Notes: generated by a model not told the origin, from the sequence alone. A stretch of DNA of 64,000 bases from Streptomyces sp. CA-278952 (GCF_028747205.1 NZ_CP112880.1:5704001-5768000), one strand, 5' to 3'. Shown: positions 34,549 to 44,004, numbered from the stretch's first letter. A program made the numbers and translations.

Positions 34549-36930
34549 CTAGGCGGTGAGGTTGAACTTCTGGCTGGCCCAGGTGCTGCAGTCCCACAGG
34601 TGGAGGCGGGCTCCGTTGGCCGTGCTCTGGCCCTCGACGTCCAGGCAGCGGCCGGACTTGAGGTTCTTCAGCGTGCCGTTGGCCTGGAAGGCCCACTTCT
34701 GGCTGTCCCAGCCGCCGCAGTCCCACAGGTGCGCCTTGGTGCCGTTGGCGGTGGCGCCGCCGTCGACGTCCAGGCACTTGCCTCCGGACTTGAGCTGCTG
34801 GCCGTCCAGCGTCCACGTCATCGATGCGGTGTTCGCGCAGGACCACTGCTGGATCGCGGTGCCGTTGGCCGTGCCGGCTCCGGCGCGGTCGATGCACTTG
34901 GCGTTGCCGCCGTTGACGATCTGACCGGAACCCGTGCCCGTGCCCGGGTCAGGGTCGGGACCCGGGTCGGGATTGCCGCCGCCGGGGCCCCAGGCGTTCC
35001 AGTTGTCCCAGTTCTCGGCGTCGAAGCCGATGCGGCCGGGCTGTTCCGCGCCCCAGTTGGTGCCGGACTTGTTGATGACGGTGCCGCCGACGGTGTAGTT
35101 CTCGAGCTTGAGGCCCTTGCTCTGGGTCGTCTCGTTCCCCAGGGCGACCTTCTGGCCGGTGGCGTTGGAGTGGCGCTTGAGCAGGCTGACCTGGCTGCTC
35201 GGGTCGAGGCCGTTCCAGCTGTCGATCTTCAGGTTCTTGACGTGGATGTTCTCGGTGCTGGAGAGGGCGAACACGCGGATCGCGCAGTTGGTCTGGCCCT
35301 CGACGGTGATGTTCTCGAAGGTCATGTTCTTGACCCGGGTGGCGGGATCGCCCTTGGTAGTGGACCCCATGTCCTCCCAGTGGGAGGAGGAGTTGAGGAT
35401 GCAGGTGTTGTACTTGACGTCCTTCCAGTACATCCGGTTGTGGATGACGTGGGTGTTGGTCACCCGGACGTTGTCGATGTTGCGGGGGGTCCAGCCCCAC
35501 TGGATGACGGGGCCGTTCTCGTTCTTCCAGATGACGGTGTTATCGATGGTGACGTCGCTGTGGTACATCTTCAGGACGTCGTCGTTGGCGTTGAAGAACG
35601 TGTTCTTCATGGTGCTGCCGCGGTAGAGCTCGATGCCGTCGGTCTGCCAGTACCAGGAGCCGACCTGCTTGTAGTTGTCGACACGCATCTGGAAGGTCTG
35701 CTCGTTGCCGTAGACGACGAACGAGTGGTAGGGCGGTTCGTTGATGGTCACGCCCTGCAGGTCGAGGTACTGCTGGGCGTCAGCGGACTGGAACTGGAGC
35801 ATCTTCACGCAGGAGTCGTGGCAGTTCGACGCCCCGTTGAGGTGGTCGTAGTTGTTCTTGGTGTCCGCCTCGTAGACGTACTGCTCACCGGAGAGCACCC
35901 CGTACCCGGTGACCTTGTACAGGCTCTGATTGTCGTGGAAGAAGCGGAAGGCTCCCTTCACGTAGGCGCCGGGGGCGAGGTAGACCCACTTGACGTTGGG
36001 CGGGAGCACGGCGTGGTACTTCGAGCCCATGGTGTAGGTGCCGGGCCGGAAGTAGATGATCTCCTTGTCGATGTTGTTCAGGTTGGTGACCTGGCCGGGC
36101 TCGGGGTAGTGGATGCTTCCCGACGCGGCGGTGGGGATCAGCCGGTCCTTCTCCGCGCCGGTCGGCGTCGGCTCGGCGAAGATCATCATTGAGTTGCGCG
36201 GTTCGGTGTGGATGGCCCGGTTGTTGCCGCCGCCGCTGGTGGTCAGCTTGCCGGCGTCGTTGGCCGGGCCGGACATGTCGTTGTAGGCCGTGTAGAGCTG
36301 CGGGTCGAACTCGACCGAGAACCGGTAGCCCTTGTTGCTGTAGGGCACCTTGATCCGGATGGTCTTGCTGTTGACGAGCTCCTTGTCGAAGTTCAGGCTG
36401 CTCGGCTTGATCTTGACCTGGTCGGCCGAGGAGATGCTCTGGTCGGTGCGCAGCGACACGTCGACCCACGTGTCGGCCGTGTACTGGAAGGAGGACCAGC
36501 TCATGGTGAGGTTCGCCGAGGCGGAGAACTCCGCGCCGTCCTCCTTGGTGTAGCCGATCTTCCCCTTGCCGCTGCGGGGGATGCTCATGTAGGCGAACGA
36601 GTCGTACTTCGTGGTCGGCGCCGCGGCCGTGGCGACCTTCACGTCGTAGAAGGAGGACCGCCGCACCTTGTCGCCGCCCACCGGGCTGCTGGTGTTGAAC
36701 TCGTGGTTGTCGTGCCACCAGGTCTGCAACTGCTCGTTGTCGGCGGTGTCGCCCGCCGCTCCCGCTGCCGGCGGCGCGAGCAGGGCGGACGCGGGCACGA
36801 GCTGTCCTGCCGGAGCGGGGGCGGCCGAGGCCGGGGTGCTGGCGGGTACGACGGCTCCGGCGAGCGCCAGGGCCAGGCCGGCGGCGATGGCCGCCAGCGG
36901 GTTGAGCCTTCGCAGTCTTCCTGCGGGCAT
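34549..36930 (-). CDS. Secreted GH49 dextranase-type enzyme with ricin-type lectin module
   Basis: A 793-residue exported glycoside hydrolase. The start ATG 36930 follows AAGGAGAGGAC; the frame extends 72 non-protein-like residues upstream. After the signal peptide (MPAGRLRRLNPLAAIAAGLA) come a beta-sandwich (~50-240) and a right-handed beta-helix with the GH49 hallmarks GSWYWQTDGIELYRGS (~427) and NANDDVLKMYHSDV (~450), where the catalytic Asp residues reside. A Pro/Asp/Gly linker then leads to a CBM13/ricin-B trefoil with repeated CLDV...W.C pattern. GH49 holds dextranases (endo-alpha-1,6) and isopullulanases; the alpha-1,6-type GH13 enzyme, transporter and ROK gene alongside favour dextran. 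It is divergent from the ROK gene. Confidence 0.9.
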   Translation of the reverse strand: MPAGRLRRLNPLAAIAAGLALALAGAVVPASTPASAAPAPAGQLVPASALLAPPAAGAAGDTADNEQLQTWWHDNHEFNTSSPVGGDKVRRSSFYDVKVATAAAPTTKYDSFAYMSIPRSGKGKIGYTKEDGAEFSASANLTMSWSSFQYTADTWVDVSLRTDQSISSADQVKIKPSSLNFDKELVNSKTIRIKVPYSNKGYRFSVEFDPQLYTAYNDMSGPANDAGKLTTSGGGNNRAIHTEPRNSMMIFAEPTPTGAEKDRLIPTAASGSIHYPEPGQVTNLNNIDKEIIYFRPGTYTMGSKYHAVLPPNVKWVYLAPGAYVKGAFRFFHDNQSLYKVTGYGVLSGEQYVYEADTKNNYDHLNGASNCHDSCVKMLQFQSADAQQYLDLQGVTINEPPYHSFVVYGNEQTFQMRVDNYKQVGSWYWQTDGIELYRGSTMKNTFFNANDDVLKMYHSDVTIDNTVIWKNENGPVIQWGWTPRNIDNVRVTNTHVIHNRMYWKDVKYNTCILNSSSHWEDMGSTTKGDPATRVKNMTFENITVEGQTNCAIRVFALSSTENIHVKNLKIDSWNGLDPSSQVSLLKRHSNATGQKVALGNETTQSKGLKLENYTVGGTVINKSGTNWGAEQPGRIGFDAENWDNWNAWGPGGGNPDPGPDPDPGTGTGSGQIVNGGNAKCIDRAGAGTANGTAIQQWSCANTASMTWTLDGQQLKSGGKCLDVDGGATANGTKAHLWDCGGWDSQKWAFQANGTLKNLKSGRCLDVEGQSTANGARLHLWDCSTWASQKFNLTA

Positions 36931-37671
36931 GATGATGTCCTCTCCTTGATGAATCGGGGCAGGGCCCCAAGGCGCCCGCCGGGGGCGGGCACGGACACCG
37001 CTGGGGCAGCTGGGGCAGCTGTGCGGCGGAGTCATCGGTGTGTGTGGTCGCCCGTTTCCCGGGCTCGGCCGGGTACGGAGTGCGTGTGGCACCCGTCCTG
37101 GTCGGCGGTTCGTCTCTCTACGGGGGAGCCGGCTGACGGAGTCCACGGGGGATCATTCGCAGGGCCAGGAGCACAGGACACCGGTCCTGCGAGCGCAACG
37201 AACCGGTTCTGCCCGTCCCGAGGGGTGAGGGAGTGCAGGTGTGGCAGCGGCCTGTGGCCCAACTGCCCCCGACGCCGCCCCGGTTGCCGGTTAACTTCCC
37301 GCCATTTCTTCGCCGTGTCAATGAAATGAACAGGATTTCCCGTCCAAGAGACCCGGCACGGACATAACAAGAAGCCCAAAAGGTACAACACTGCCATTAA
37401 TGGACGCCCGGGATGGGCCATCACGGTTGTGTAACGTGATGTTTTCTTTCTTGACGCACTTAAAGGCAGAGGGACACACTCCCGTCATACGCAGTCGCCG
37501 AAGACGTACACGGGTCGTCGGCGTCACAGCCGCAGGAGGTGCGATGACGATCTCTGCAACGCTTGGCAGCACCGCCCCCACCCGTACGGGAAGCCCGCGC
37601 CGCCCCTATCGGGTTCGATGGCGCTGAACCTGATGCAACCGCCCTGACAGACCACTACCTGGAGGCACCGC
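36931..37671. promoter_or_regulatory. Divergent control region of GH49 and ROK genes
   Basis: 741 bp without a convincing gene. It includes an AT-richer section (37310-37480) unusual for this window, with TTCTTTCTTGACG, a 10-bp palindrome CCATTAATGG (37394-37403) and a CATCACG/CGTGATG dyad at 37419-37441. Both divergent promoters must lie here. Confidence 0.65.
37419..37441. promoter_or_regulatory. Candidate ROK operator
   Basis: CATCACG (37419-37425) and CGTGATG (37435-37441) form a 7-bp inverted repeat with a 9-nt spacer, in the divergent region and close to TTGACG on the ROK side. The size is right for a dimeric ROK repressor; binding is inferred. Confidence 0.5.
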
Positions 37672-38856
37672 GTGATGAGCCCGTCCAAGATCCGATTCTC
37701 GGAGCTTGTCAGTGAGCAGACCCGGGCGGAGATCTTCGCGACCGTGCTCACCGCAGGACCCATCTCGCGTACCCAGCTCGCCCAGCGCCTGGGCCTGGTG
37801 CCCTCCTCTGTCACCCGCATGCTGCCGCCGCTGCTCGAGCACGACTACCTGCGCGAGAGCGACGCCGTCCCGCAGGGGCGGGGGCGGCCGCAGAAGATGC
37901 TGCACGTCAACCCCGACAAGCACGTGGTGGTCGGCATGAAGATCGGCCCCGGGCAGGTCTCCGGAGTCGTGACCGACATGGCGGCCAACGTCCTGGCCCG
38001 GGACGAGGAACCCCTCGCCGACTGCACCCCCCATACCGCCCTGTCCGCCGCCGCCTCCCTGACCGGCAGGCTTCTCGCACAGGCGCCCGAAGCGGCGGAC
38101 AGGGTGCTCGGCCTAGGCGTCGGCGTCAGCGGCCACGTCGACTCGGCAGCCGGAATCTGCCGCTACTCGGCCCTGCTCGACTGGAACAAGGTCGACGTGG
38201 CCACCCCCCTGCGGGAAGCGACCGGGCTGTCGGTGGTCGTCAACAACGACGTCAACACCCTGGTCGTCGCCGAACGCTGGTTCGGCGAAGGCCGCGACAT
38301 CGACTCCTTCGCCGTGGTCACCGTCGGCCCCGGCATCGGCTGCGGCCTGCTCCTGGACGGCGCCCTCTTCTCCGGCGCCACCGGACTCGCCGGCGAACTC
38401 GGCCACCTGCCCCTGGACCCCGCCGGTCCCATGTGCAGCTGCGGCCGGCGCGGCTGCCTGGAGGCTCTGGCGGGCGACCGCGCCATCCTGCGCCACCTCG
38501 CAGACGGCGGATTCCCCTGCGACACGATCACCGACGCCGTCGACCTCGCGCGAGGCGAAGCCGGAGCGGCCCGCACCGTCGCCCGCTCCGCATTCGCCGA
38601 AGCCGGCACAGCCCTCGGCAAAGGCATGGCCGGCATGTGCAACCTGCTCAACCTGCAGAAAATCATCATCGCCGGCGAAGGTGCGGTCGCCTACGACCTG
38701 TTCGGCCCGCACATGAACGCGGCGATGGAAGCCCAGGCGTTCTCCACTGCGGCCACCGACTGCGACATCCACGTCGACCCCGCCCGCCACGACCTCTGGG
38801 CCCGGGGCGCCGCCTGCCTCGTCATCCGCGACACCGTGGGCGCGGCCATCTCCTGA
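37672..38856 (+). CDS. ROK-family sugar-responsive transcriptional regulator
   Basis: A 394-residue ROK regulator. The N-terminal winged helix (TRAEIFATVLTAGPISRTQLAQRLGLVPSSVTRMLPPLL) is followed by a ROK sugar-kinase-like sensor: GLGVGVSGHVD, DWNKVDVATPLREATGLSVVVNNDVNTL and the ROK zinc motif GHLPLDPAGPMCSCGRRGCLEALAG (CxCGxxGCxE). GTG 37672 or ATG 37675 both follow GGAGG; I list the first. It is the first gene of the transport and hydrolase operon and divergent from GH49. Repression lifted by glucose or an isomalto-oligosaccharide is the usual model for this family; the ligand is inferred. Confidence 0.87.
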   Translation: MMSPSKIRFSELVSEQTRAEIFATVLTAGPISRTQLAQRLGLVPSSVTRMLPPLLEHDYLRESDAVPQGRGRPQKMLHVNPDKHVVVGMKIGPGQVSGVVTDMAANVLARDEEPLADCTPHTALSAAASLTGRLLAQAPEAADRVLGLGVGVSGHVDSAAGICRYSALLDWNKVDVATPLREATGLSVVVNNDVNTLVVAERWFGEGRDIDSFAVVTVGPGIGCGLLLDGALFSGATGLAGELGHLPLDPAGPMCSCGRRGCLEALAGDRAILRHLADGGFPCDTITDAVDLARGEAGAARTVARSAFAEAGTALGKGMAGMCNLLNLQKIIIAGEGAVAYDLFGPHMNAAMEAQAFSTAATDCDIHVDPARHDLWARGAACLVIRDTVGAAIS

Positions 38857-38927
38857 CCCGCAGCCCCCGGGTGCGACGGCAACCCGCCATCCCCGATGAA
38901 GTAACCAAAAGTAATCATGCGATCACG

Positions 38928-40673
38928 ATGAGGTTTGACGTGCCCGAAATCGAAGCCAGTCCCGCCGACGCCTGGTGGAGCGAAGCGGTGGTCTACCAGA
39001 TCTACCCCCGCAGCTTCGCCGACTCGAACGCGGACGGCATCGGCGACCTGCAAGGCATCATCGAACGGCTCGACTACCTTGCCCAGCTCGGCGTCGACGT
39101 CCTGTGGCTGTCCCCCGTCTACCCCTCCCCGCACGACGACAACGGGTACGACATCAGCGACTACCAGGAAATCGACCCGCTCTTCGGAACCCTCGCCGAC
39201 TTCGACCGGCTCCTGAACGCCGTCCACGAGCGCGGCATGAAGCTCGTCATGGACCTGGTCGTCAACCACACCTCCGACGAACACCCCTGGTTCACCGCCT
39301 CCCGCGACGAAGGCCCCCAGGGCAGCAAGCGCGACTGGTACATCTGGCGCCCCGCCCGCGACGGCAAGGAGCCGGGCACCCCGGGCGCGGAACCCAACAA
39401 CTGGGGCTCCTTCTTCTCCGGTTCCACCTGGACCTACGACGAGAAGAGCGGCGAGTACTACCTGCACTTGTTCTCCCGCAAACAGCCCGACCTCAACTGG
39501 GAGAACCCCGACCTTCGCCAGGCGGTCTACACCATGATGCGCTGGTGGCTGGAGCGGGGCGTCGACGGCTTCCGCATGGACGTCATCAACCTCATCTCCA
39601 AGACTCCCGGCCTTCCCGACGGCATCGTCCACGAGGGCGCCCTGCACGGGGACGGCAGCCCCCATTACATCTGCGGCCCCCGCATCCACGAGTACCTGGC
39701 GGAAATGCACCGCGAGGTCTTCGAAGGCCACCCGCGCCGACTTCTCACCGTCGGCGAGATGCCCGGGGTCACCGTCGAGGACGCCAAGCTCTTCACCGAC
39801 CCCGCCCGCCGGGAAATCGACATGGTCTTCCAGTTCGAGCACGTCGGCCTCGACCAGGGCCCTGGCGGCAAGTTCGACGTCCGCCCGCTCAGGCTGACCG
39901 ACCTCAAGGCCAGCCTCGGCCGCTGGCAGACCGGCCTCGGCGAGACCGGCTGGAACAGCCTGTACTGGAACAACCACGACCAGCCCCGCGCCGTCTCCCG
40001 CTTCGGCGACGACAGCCCCGTCTACCGCGATCGCTCCGCGAAGCTCCTCGCCACCGTGCTCCACCTGCACCGCGGCACCCCTTACGTGTACCAGGGCGAA
40101 GAGCTCGCCATGGCCAACACCCGTTTCACCTCCATCGATGACTTCCGCGACATCGAGTCCCTCAACTACCACGGCGAGCAGACCGCCCACGGTGTCGACG
40201 AGGAACAGGTCCTGGCAGGGCTGCGCCACCGCAGCCGGGACAACGCCCGCACCCCCATGCAGTGGGACACCTCCCAGCACGCCGGCTTCACGGCCGGCAC
40301 CCCGTGGATCGCGGTGAACCCCGACCACACCCATACCAACGCCAAGGCGCAGCTCGCCGACCCCGACTCCGTCTTCCACTACTACCGCCGCCTGATCGCC
40401 CTGCGGCACACCGAGCCCGCCCTCACCCACGGCGACTTCCACATGCTGCACCCCGACCACGAACAGCTCTACGCCTTCACCCGCCATGACGCGGCCTCCG
40501 GCACCGAACTGCTCGTCCTCGCGAACTTCGGACCGGACGACCTCACCGTCGACCTGCCCGACGGCTGGGAACACAGCGAGACGCTCATCGCCAACGTTCC
40601 CGCCACCACCCAGCTCAGCGCCCCGCACACCCTGCAGCCCTGGGAAGCCCGCGTCCACCGCCGCAACGCCTGA
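38928..40673 (+). CDS. GH13 oligo-1,6-glucosidase-type alpha-glucosidase
   Basis: A 581-residue cytoplasmic GH13 (subfamily 31-like) enzyme that trims alpha-linked gluco-oligosaccharides from the non-reducing end. AVVYQIYPRSFADSNADGIG starts the barrel. The catalytic set is Asp218 (GFRMDVIN), Glu277 (LTVGEMPG) and Asp351 (NNHDQPR). Val219, right after the nucleophile, is the residue found in alpha-1,6-specific oligo-1,6-glucosidases (Thr in alpha-1,4 enzymes). ATG 38928 is listed; GTG 38940, behind GATGAGG, is a credible alternative. It lies 71 bp after the ROK gene and before the transporter, as expected for intracellular breakdown of imported isomalto-oligosaccharides. Confidence 0.9.
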   Translation: MRFDVPEIEASPADAWWSEAVVYQIYPRSFADSNADGIGDLQGIIERLDYLAQLGVDVLWLSPVYPSPHDDNGYDISDYQEIDPLFGTLADFDRLLNAVHERGMKLVMDLVVNHTSDEHPWFTASRDEGPQGSKRDWYIWRPARDGKEPGTPGAEPNNWGSFFSGSTWTYDEKSGEYYLHLFSRKQPDLNWENPDLRQAVYTMMRWWLERGVDGFRMDVINLISKTPGLPDGIVHEGALHGDGSPHYICGPRIHEYLAEMHREVFEGHPRRLLTVGEMPGVTVEDAKLFTDPARREIDMVFQFEHVGLDQGPGGKFDVRPLRLTDLKASLGRWQTGLGETGWNSLYWNNHDQPRAVSRFGDDSPVYRDRSAKLLATVLHLHRGTPYVYQGEELAMANTRFTSIDDFRDIESLNYHGEQTAHGVDEEQVLAGLRHRSRDNARTPMQWDTSQHAGFTAGTPWIAVNPDHTHTNAKAQLADPDSVFHYYRRLIALRHTEPALTHGDFHMLHPDHEQLYAFTRHDAASGTELLVLANFGPDDLTVDLPDGWEHSETLIANVPATTQLSAPHTLQPWEARVHRRNA

Positions 40674-40745
40674 CCACACCCCCACGGCCTGTCCAGCACC
40701 GTCTCCTCCCGCACGCCCTGATCCGCGCACACCCAAGGAATCCTC

Positions 40746-42068
40746 ATGACGACCATGCGCTTCCGTGCCACACGCCACACCACACGACGAGCCCTGCTCG
40801 CGATGTCAGCCCTGGCGCTCGTCGCCCCCCTCGCCGCATGCGGTGGCGGCTCCGACGCTGCCGAGGGAGACGGCAAAACCCTGCGCCTGTGGCACTACGA
40901 GCAGGAGGACGGCGCCCTCAGCAACGCCTGGGACGCGGCCATCGCCGAGTTCAAGAAGACCCACCCCGACGTGAAGGTCGTCTTCGAGCGCAAGACGTTC
41001 GAGCAGATCCAGCAGAACGCGGGCATGATCCTCAACTCCGACAAGGCTCCCGACGTCATGGAGTACAACAAGGGCAACGCCACCACCGGCCTGCTCGCCA
41101 AGCAGGGGCTGCTCACCGATCTGACCGCCGCCGCGAAGGAACGCGGCTGGGACAGAAAGATCAGCGAGAGCGCCTCCGTCACCGCCCGCTACGACGCCAA
41201 CGGCGAAATGGGCGGCGACAAGTGGTACGGAGTCCCCAACTACGGCGAGTTCGTCCTGGCGTACTACAACGACGACCTCTTCAAGAAGCACAACATCACC
41301 AAGCCCACCGACCTCCAGAGCTTCGAGGCGGCCCTGGCCGACTTCAAGGCCGCGGGGATAACCCCGCTCGCCAACGCCGGCAACGACCACCCCGCCGGCC
41401 ACTGGCTCTACCTCCTGGCCCTGGCCGAGGCGAATGACGCCTGGGTCGACAATTACCAGCTCTACAAGGGCAAGGTCGACTTCCACGGCCCGGAGTGGAC
41501 CTACGCGGTCGAGACCTACAAGGACTGGCTCGACAAGGGCTACTTCGAGAAGAAGGACGTCGGCCTCAAGGGCAGCGACATGACCGAGCAGTTCGTCTCG
41601 CAGAAGCGTCCGATCATGGTCGGCGGCAACTGGTGGTTCGGCGGCCTGACCACCGACATCACCGACTTCTCCTGGTCCACCGCCGCCTACCCCGGCAGCA
41701 AGAAGACCCTCGGCTCCGGCGGCAACCACTGGGTCGTGCCCACCAAGGCGAAGAACAAGGAACTCGCCGAGGACTTCATCGACATCACCATGTCGGACAG
41801 GATCCAGAAGATCCTCGGCGAAGAGGGCAACGTCCCGCTCGCCGTGAAGCCGGACTCCATCGAGAACCCGAAGTCCCGCGAGCTCATCACCGCGTTCAAC
41901 ACCTACCAGGACGGCAAGGGGCTCGCCTTCTACCCGGACTGGCCGGCACCCGGCTACTACGACACCTGGATGGGCGCCACCCAGAACCTCATGAACGGCG
42001 GCAAGCCCCACGCCGTGCTCGACGAGCTCCAGGCCCCCTACGAGAAGTACACCGCCTCGCGGCGCTGA
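40746..42068 (+). CDS. Sugar ABC transporter substrate-binding lipoprotein
   Basis: A 440-residue family 1 (MalE-like) solute-binding protein. The N-terminus MTTMRFRATRHTTRRALLAM then ALALVAPLAAC has a lipobox with Cys32 and a T-R-R-A-L-L motif, so export by the Tat pathway as a lipoprotein is possible. The mature part shows LRLWHYEQEDGALSNAWDAA and the ATTGLLAKQGLLTDLTAAAKERGW and GNWWFGGL elements of sugar-binding proteins. It is membrane-tethered and feeds the two permeases that follow. Neighbouring enzymes suggest isomalto-oligosaccharide or dextran fragments as ligand. Confidence 0.88.
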   Translation: MTTMRFRATRHTTRRALLAMSALALVAPLAACGGGSDAAEGDGKTLRLWHYEQEDGALSNAWDAAIAEFKKTHPDVKVVFERKTFEQIQQNAGMILNSDKAPDVMEYNKGNATTGLLAKQGLLTDLTAAAKERGWDRKISESASVTARYDANGEMGGDKWYGVPNYGEFVLAYYNDDLFKKHNITKPTDLQSFEAALADFKAAGITPLANAGNDHPAGHWLYLLALAEANDAWVDNYQLYKGKVDFHGPEWTYAVETYKDWLDKGYFEKKDVGLKGSDMTEQFVSQKRPIMVGGNWWFGGLTTDITDFSWSTAAYPGSKKTLGSGGNHWVVPTKAKNKELAEDFIDITMSDRIQKILGEEGNVPLAVKPDSIENPKSRELITAFNTYQDGKGLAFYPDWPAPGYYDTWMGATQNLMNGGKPHAVLDELQAPYEKYTASRR

Positions 42069-42157
42069 GGCTGACCCGCCCGAACGCGTCAGCCCTTCTT
42101 CCCGGGGACGGCGGCCCGCCCGCTCCGGGCCGCCGTCCCGCCCCTCTTGGAGCAACA

Positions 42158-43051
42158 GTGAAAACCACACGTCACCCGCGGCCCACGGGGTACGCCGTCT
42201 TCCTCGCCCCCGGCCTGCTGCTGAGCCTGCTCTTCCTCGTCGTCCCGCTGGTGATGACCTTCTCCTACAGCCTCACCCAGTGGCAGGGCGTCGGAGAGCC
42301 CACCTGGATCGGCTTCGACAACTACACCCGCCTGTTCAGCGACGCCGACTTCTGGGCCTCGTTCCGCAACATCGCCTTCGTCATCGTCGGCATCGCCGTC
42401 GTCCCCACCCTGCTCGGGCTCTTTCTCGCCGCGCTGCTTTTCGACTACATCGGCAAGAAGCACGGAGACGGCTTCGTCAGCCTCTTCCGCTCCGGCCTCT
42501 ACCTCCCCCAGGTCATCCCCGTCGCCGTCACCGGCCTGATGTGGGGCTGGATCCTCGCCCCCGAAGGCGCCGTCAACAGCGTCCTCGAAACGATCGGCCT
42601 GAACTCCCTGGCCCAGAACTGGCTCGGAGACCCCGACCTCGCCCTGTGGATGGTCCTCGCCGTCCTCGTCTGGATGCAGCTCGGCTACCCCCTCGTCCTG
42701 TTCCTCTCCGGACTCCAGCGCATCGACCCCGAACTCTACGAAGCCGCCTCCCTCGACGGAGCCACCTGGTGGCAGCGCTTCACCCGTATCACCGTGCCCA
42801 TCCTGCGGCCCGAGGTCTACGTCGTACTCGTCACCACCACCATCGCCGGCCTGAAGGTCTTCGCCCAGATCTTCGTCCTCACCGGCGGCGGCCCCGGTAA
42901 CTCGACCCTCGTCCCCGCGTACTTCGCCTACCAGAACTTCTTCGAGCGTGCCGACGTCGGATACGGCTCCGCGATCTCCAGCACCATCACCCTGCTCGTG
43001 CTGATCATCGCCGGAACGATGCTCACCCGCCAGGCCCGCGAGGACGGATGA
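42158..43051 (+). CDS. Sugar ABC transporter permease (MalF-like)
   Basis: A 297-residue inner-membrane permease with six predicted helices, from GYAVFLAPGLLLSLLFLVVP to TITLLVLIIAGTML. The EAA loop EAASLDGATWWQRFTRITVP contacts the ATPase. I start at GTG 42158 (VKTTRHPRP), seven bases after GGAG; the frame is open much further upstream only because it lies antisense to nothing and overlaps the binding-protein gene. It is 89 bp after the binding-protein gene and overlaps the next permease by 4 bp. Confidence 0.9.
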   Translation: MKTTRHPRPTGYAVFLAPGLLLSLLFLVVPLVMTFSYSLTQWQGVGEPTWIGFDNYTRLFSDADFWASFRNIAFVIVGIAVVPTLLGLFLAALLFDYIGKKHGDGFVSLFRSGLYLPQVIPVAVTGLMWGWILAPEGAVNSVLETIGLNSLAQNWLGDPDLALWMVLAVLVWMQLGYPLVLFLSGLQRIDPELYEAASLDGATWWQRFTRITVPILRPEVYVVLVTTTIAGLKVFAQIFVLTGGGPGNSTLVPAYFAYQNFFERADVGYGSAISSTITLLVLIIAGTMLTRQAREDG

Positions 43052-43980
43052 CCATGACCACGCACACCACTTCCACGGCACCCCCCGGCCACCGGCGCAA
43101 GGCGGTCAAGGCCAAAGCGGGTAAGTCCAAAGCGGGTAAGTCCAAAGCCACGGGCAACCGCCGCACCCCCGGCTCCTACGCCGTCCTGGCCGCCGTCGCC
43201 GTGTTCGTCCTCGCGTTCCTCGCGCCCTTCATCGTCATCCTGCTCAACTCGTTCAAGACGAGCGCGGACTTCCGCACCAACGGGTCGCTCTCCCTGCCCG
43301 CTCAGTGGAACTGGAGCATCATCGCCGAAGTCTGGGAACGCGTCGGCTTCACCCAGAAACTCTTCAACAGCATCCAGATCAGCCTCGGCGTCGTCCTCAT
43401 TGCCGTCCTGCTCGCCCTCTTCAACGCCTACGCCATCGGCATCGGCCGCGTCCGCTGGCGCACCCCCTTCCTCATCTTCTTCCTCGGCGTCAACGTCCTG
43501 CCACAAGAGGGCCTCGTCTACCCCATCTACTACCTCTTCAAGGAGATGGGCCTCTACGACGGGAAACTCGGCTACACCATCCTCGTCGGCATCACCTACA
43601 GCGCCTTCGGCACCTACCTGCTCTCCTCCGTCTTCGCCGGCTTCCCGCGTGAACTGATCGAAGCCGCCTCCATGGACGGAGCCGGCCGCTGGACCATCCT
43701 GTGGCGCATCGTCCTGCCCATGAGCTGGCCCACCCTCTCGGTGATGTGCGTCTTCTTCTTCGTCTGGAGCTGGAACGAGTTCCTCTACCCCCTCGTTCTG
43801 CTCATCTCCAACGACAACCAGACCGTCCCCCTCGGCCTGTCCGTCATGCAGGGCCAATACACCAGCGACCCCACCGCCATGAGCGCCGCAGCCCTCCTTG
43901 GCATCGTCCCCATGGTCATCTTCTTCCTCATCTTCCAGCGCTCCCTCACCCGCGGCATGACCGCCGGAGCCGTCAAGTAA
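43048..43980 (+). CDS. Sugar ABC transporter permease (MalG-like)
   Basis: A 310-residue permease, coupled by ATGA overlap to the previous one. Six helices (SYAVLAAVAVFVLAFLAPFI to IVPMVIFFLIFQ) and the EAA loop EAASMDGAGRWTILWRIVLP are clear. Its cytosolic N-terminus is unusual: residues ~19-34 read as a Lys-rich tandem repeat (KAGKSKAGKSKA) encoded by two exact 15-bp units at 43114-43143. A strong terminator follows the gene, closing the dextran-uptake operon. No ATPase gene is present in the operon. Confidence 0.9.
   Translation: MTMTTHTTSTAPPGHRRKAVKAKAGKSKAGKSKATGNRRTPGSYAVLAAVAVFVLAFLAPFIVILLNSFKTSADFRTNGSLSLPAQWNWSIIAEVWERVGFTQKLFNSIQISLGVVLIAVLLALFNAYAIGIGRVRWRTPFLIFFLGVNVLPQEGLVYPIYYLFKEMGLYDGKLGYTILVGITYSAFGTYLLSSVFAGFPRELIEAASMDGAGRWTILWRIVLPMSWPTLSVMCVFFFVWSWNEFLYPLVLLISNDNQTVPLGLSVMQGQYTSDPTAMSAAALLGIVPMVIFFLIFQRSLTRGMTAGAVK
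43114..43143 (+). repeat. Two exact 15-bp tandem units in the permease N-terminus
   Basis: AAAGCGGGTAAGTCC occurs twice head to tail, in frame, coding for KAGKS twice. Confidence 0.9.
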
Positions 43981-44004
43981 CCCACCCGCAACACCCCACA
44001 GCCA

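Noticed and set aside
38691..40778. A 695-codon minus-strand frame opposite the GH13 gene
   Set aside because: Val/Gly/Asp-rich shadow; the GH13 catalytic motifs are all on the plus strand.
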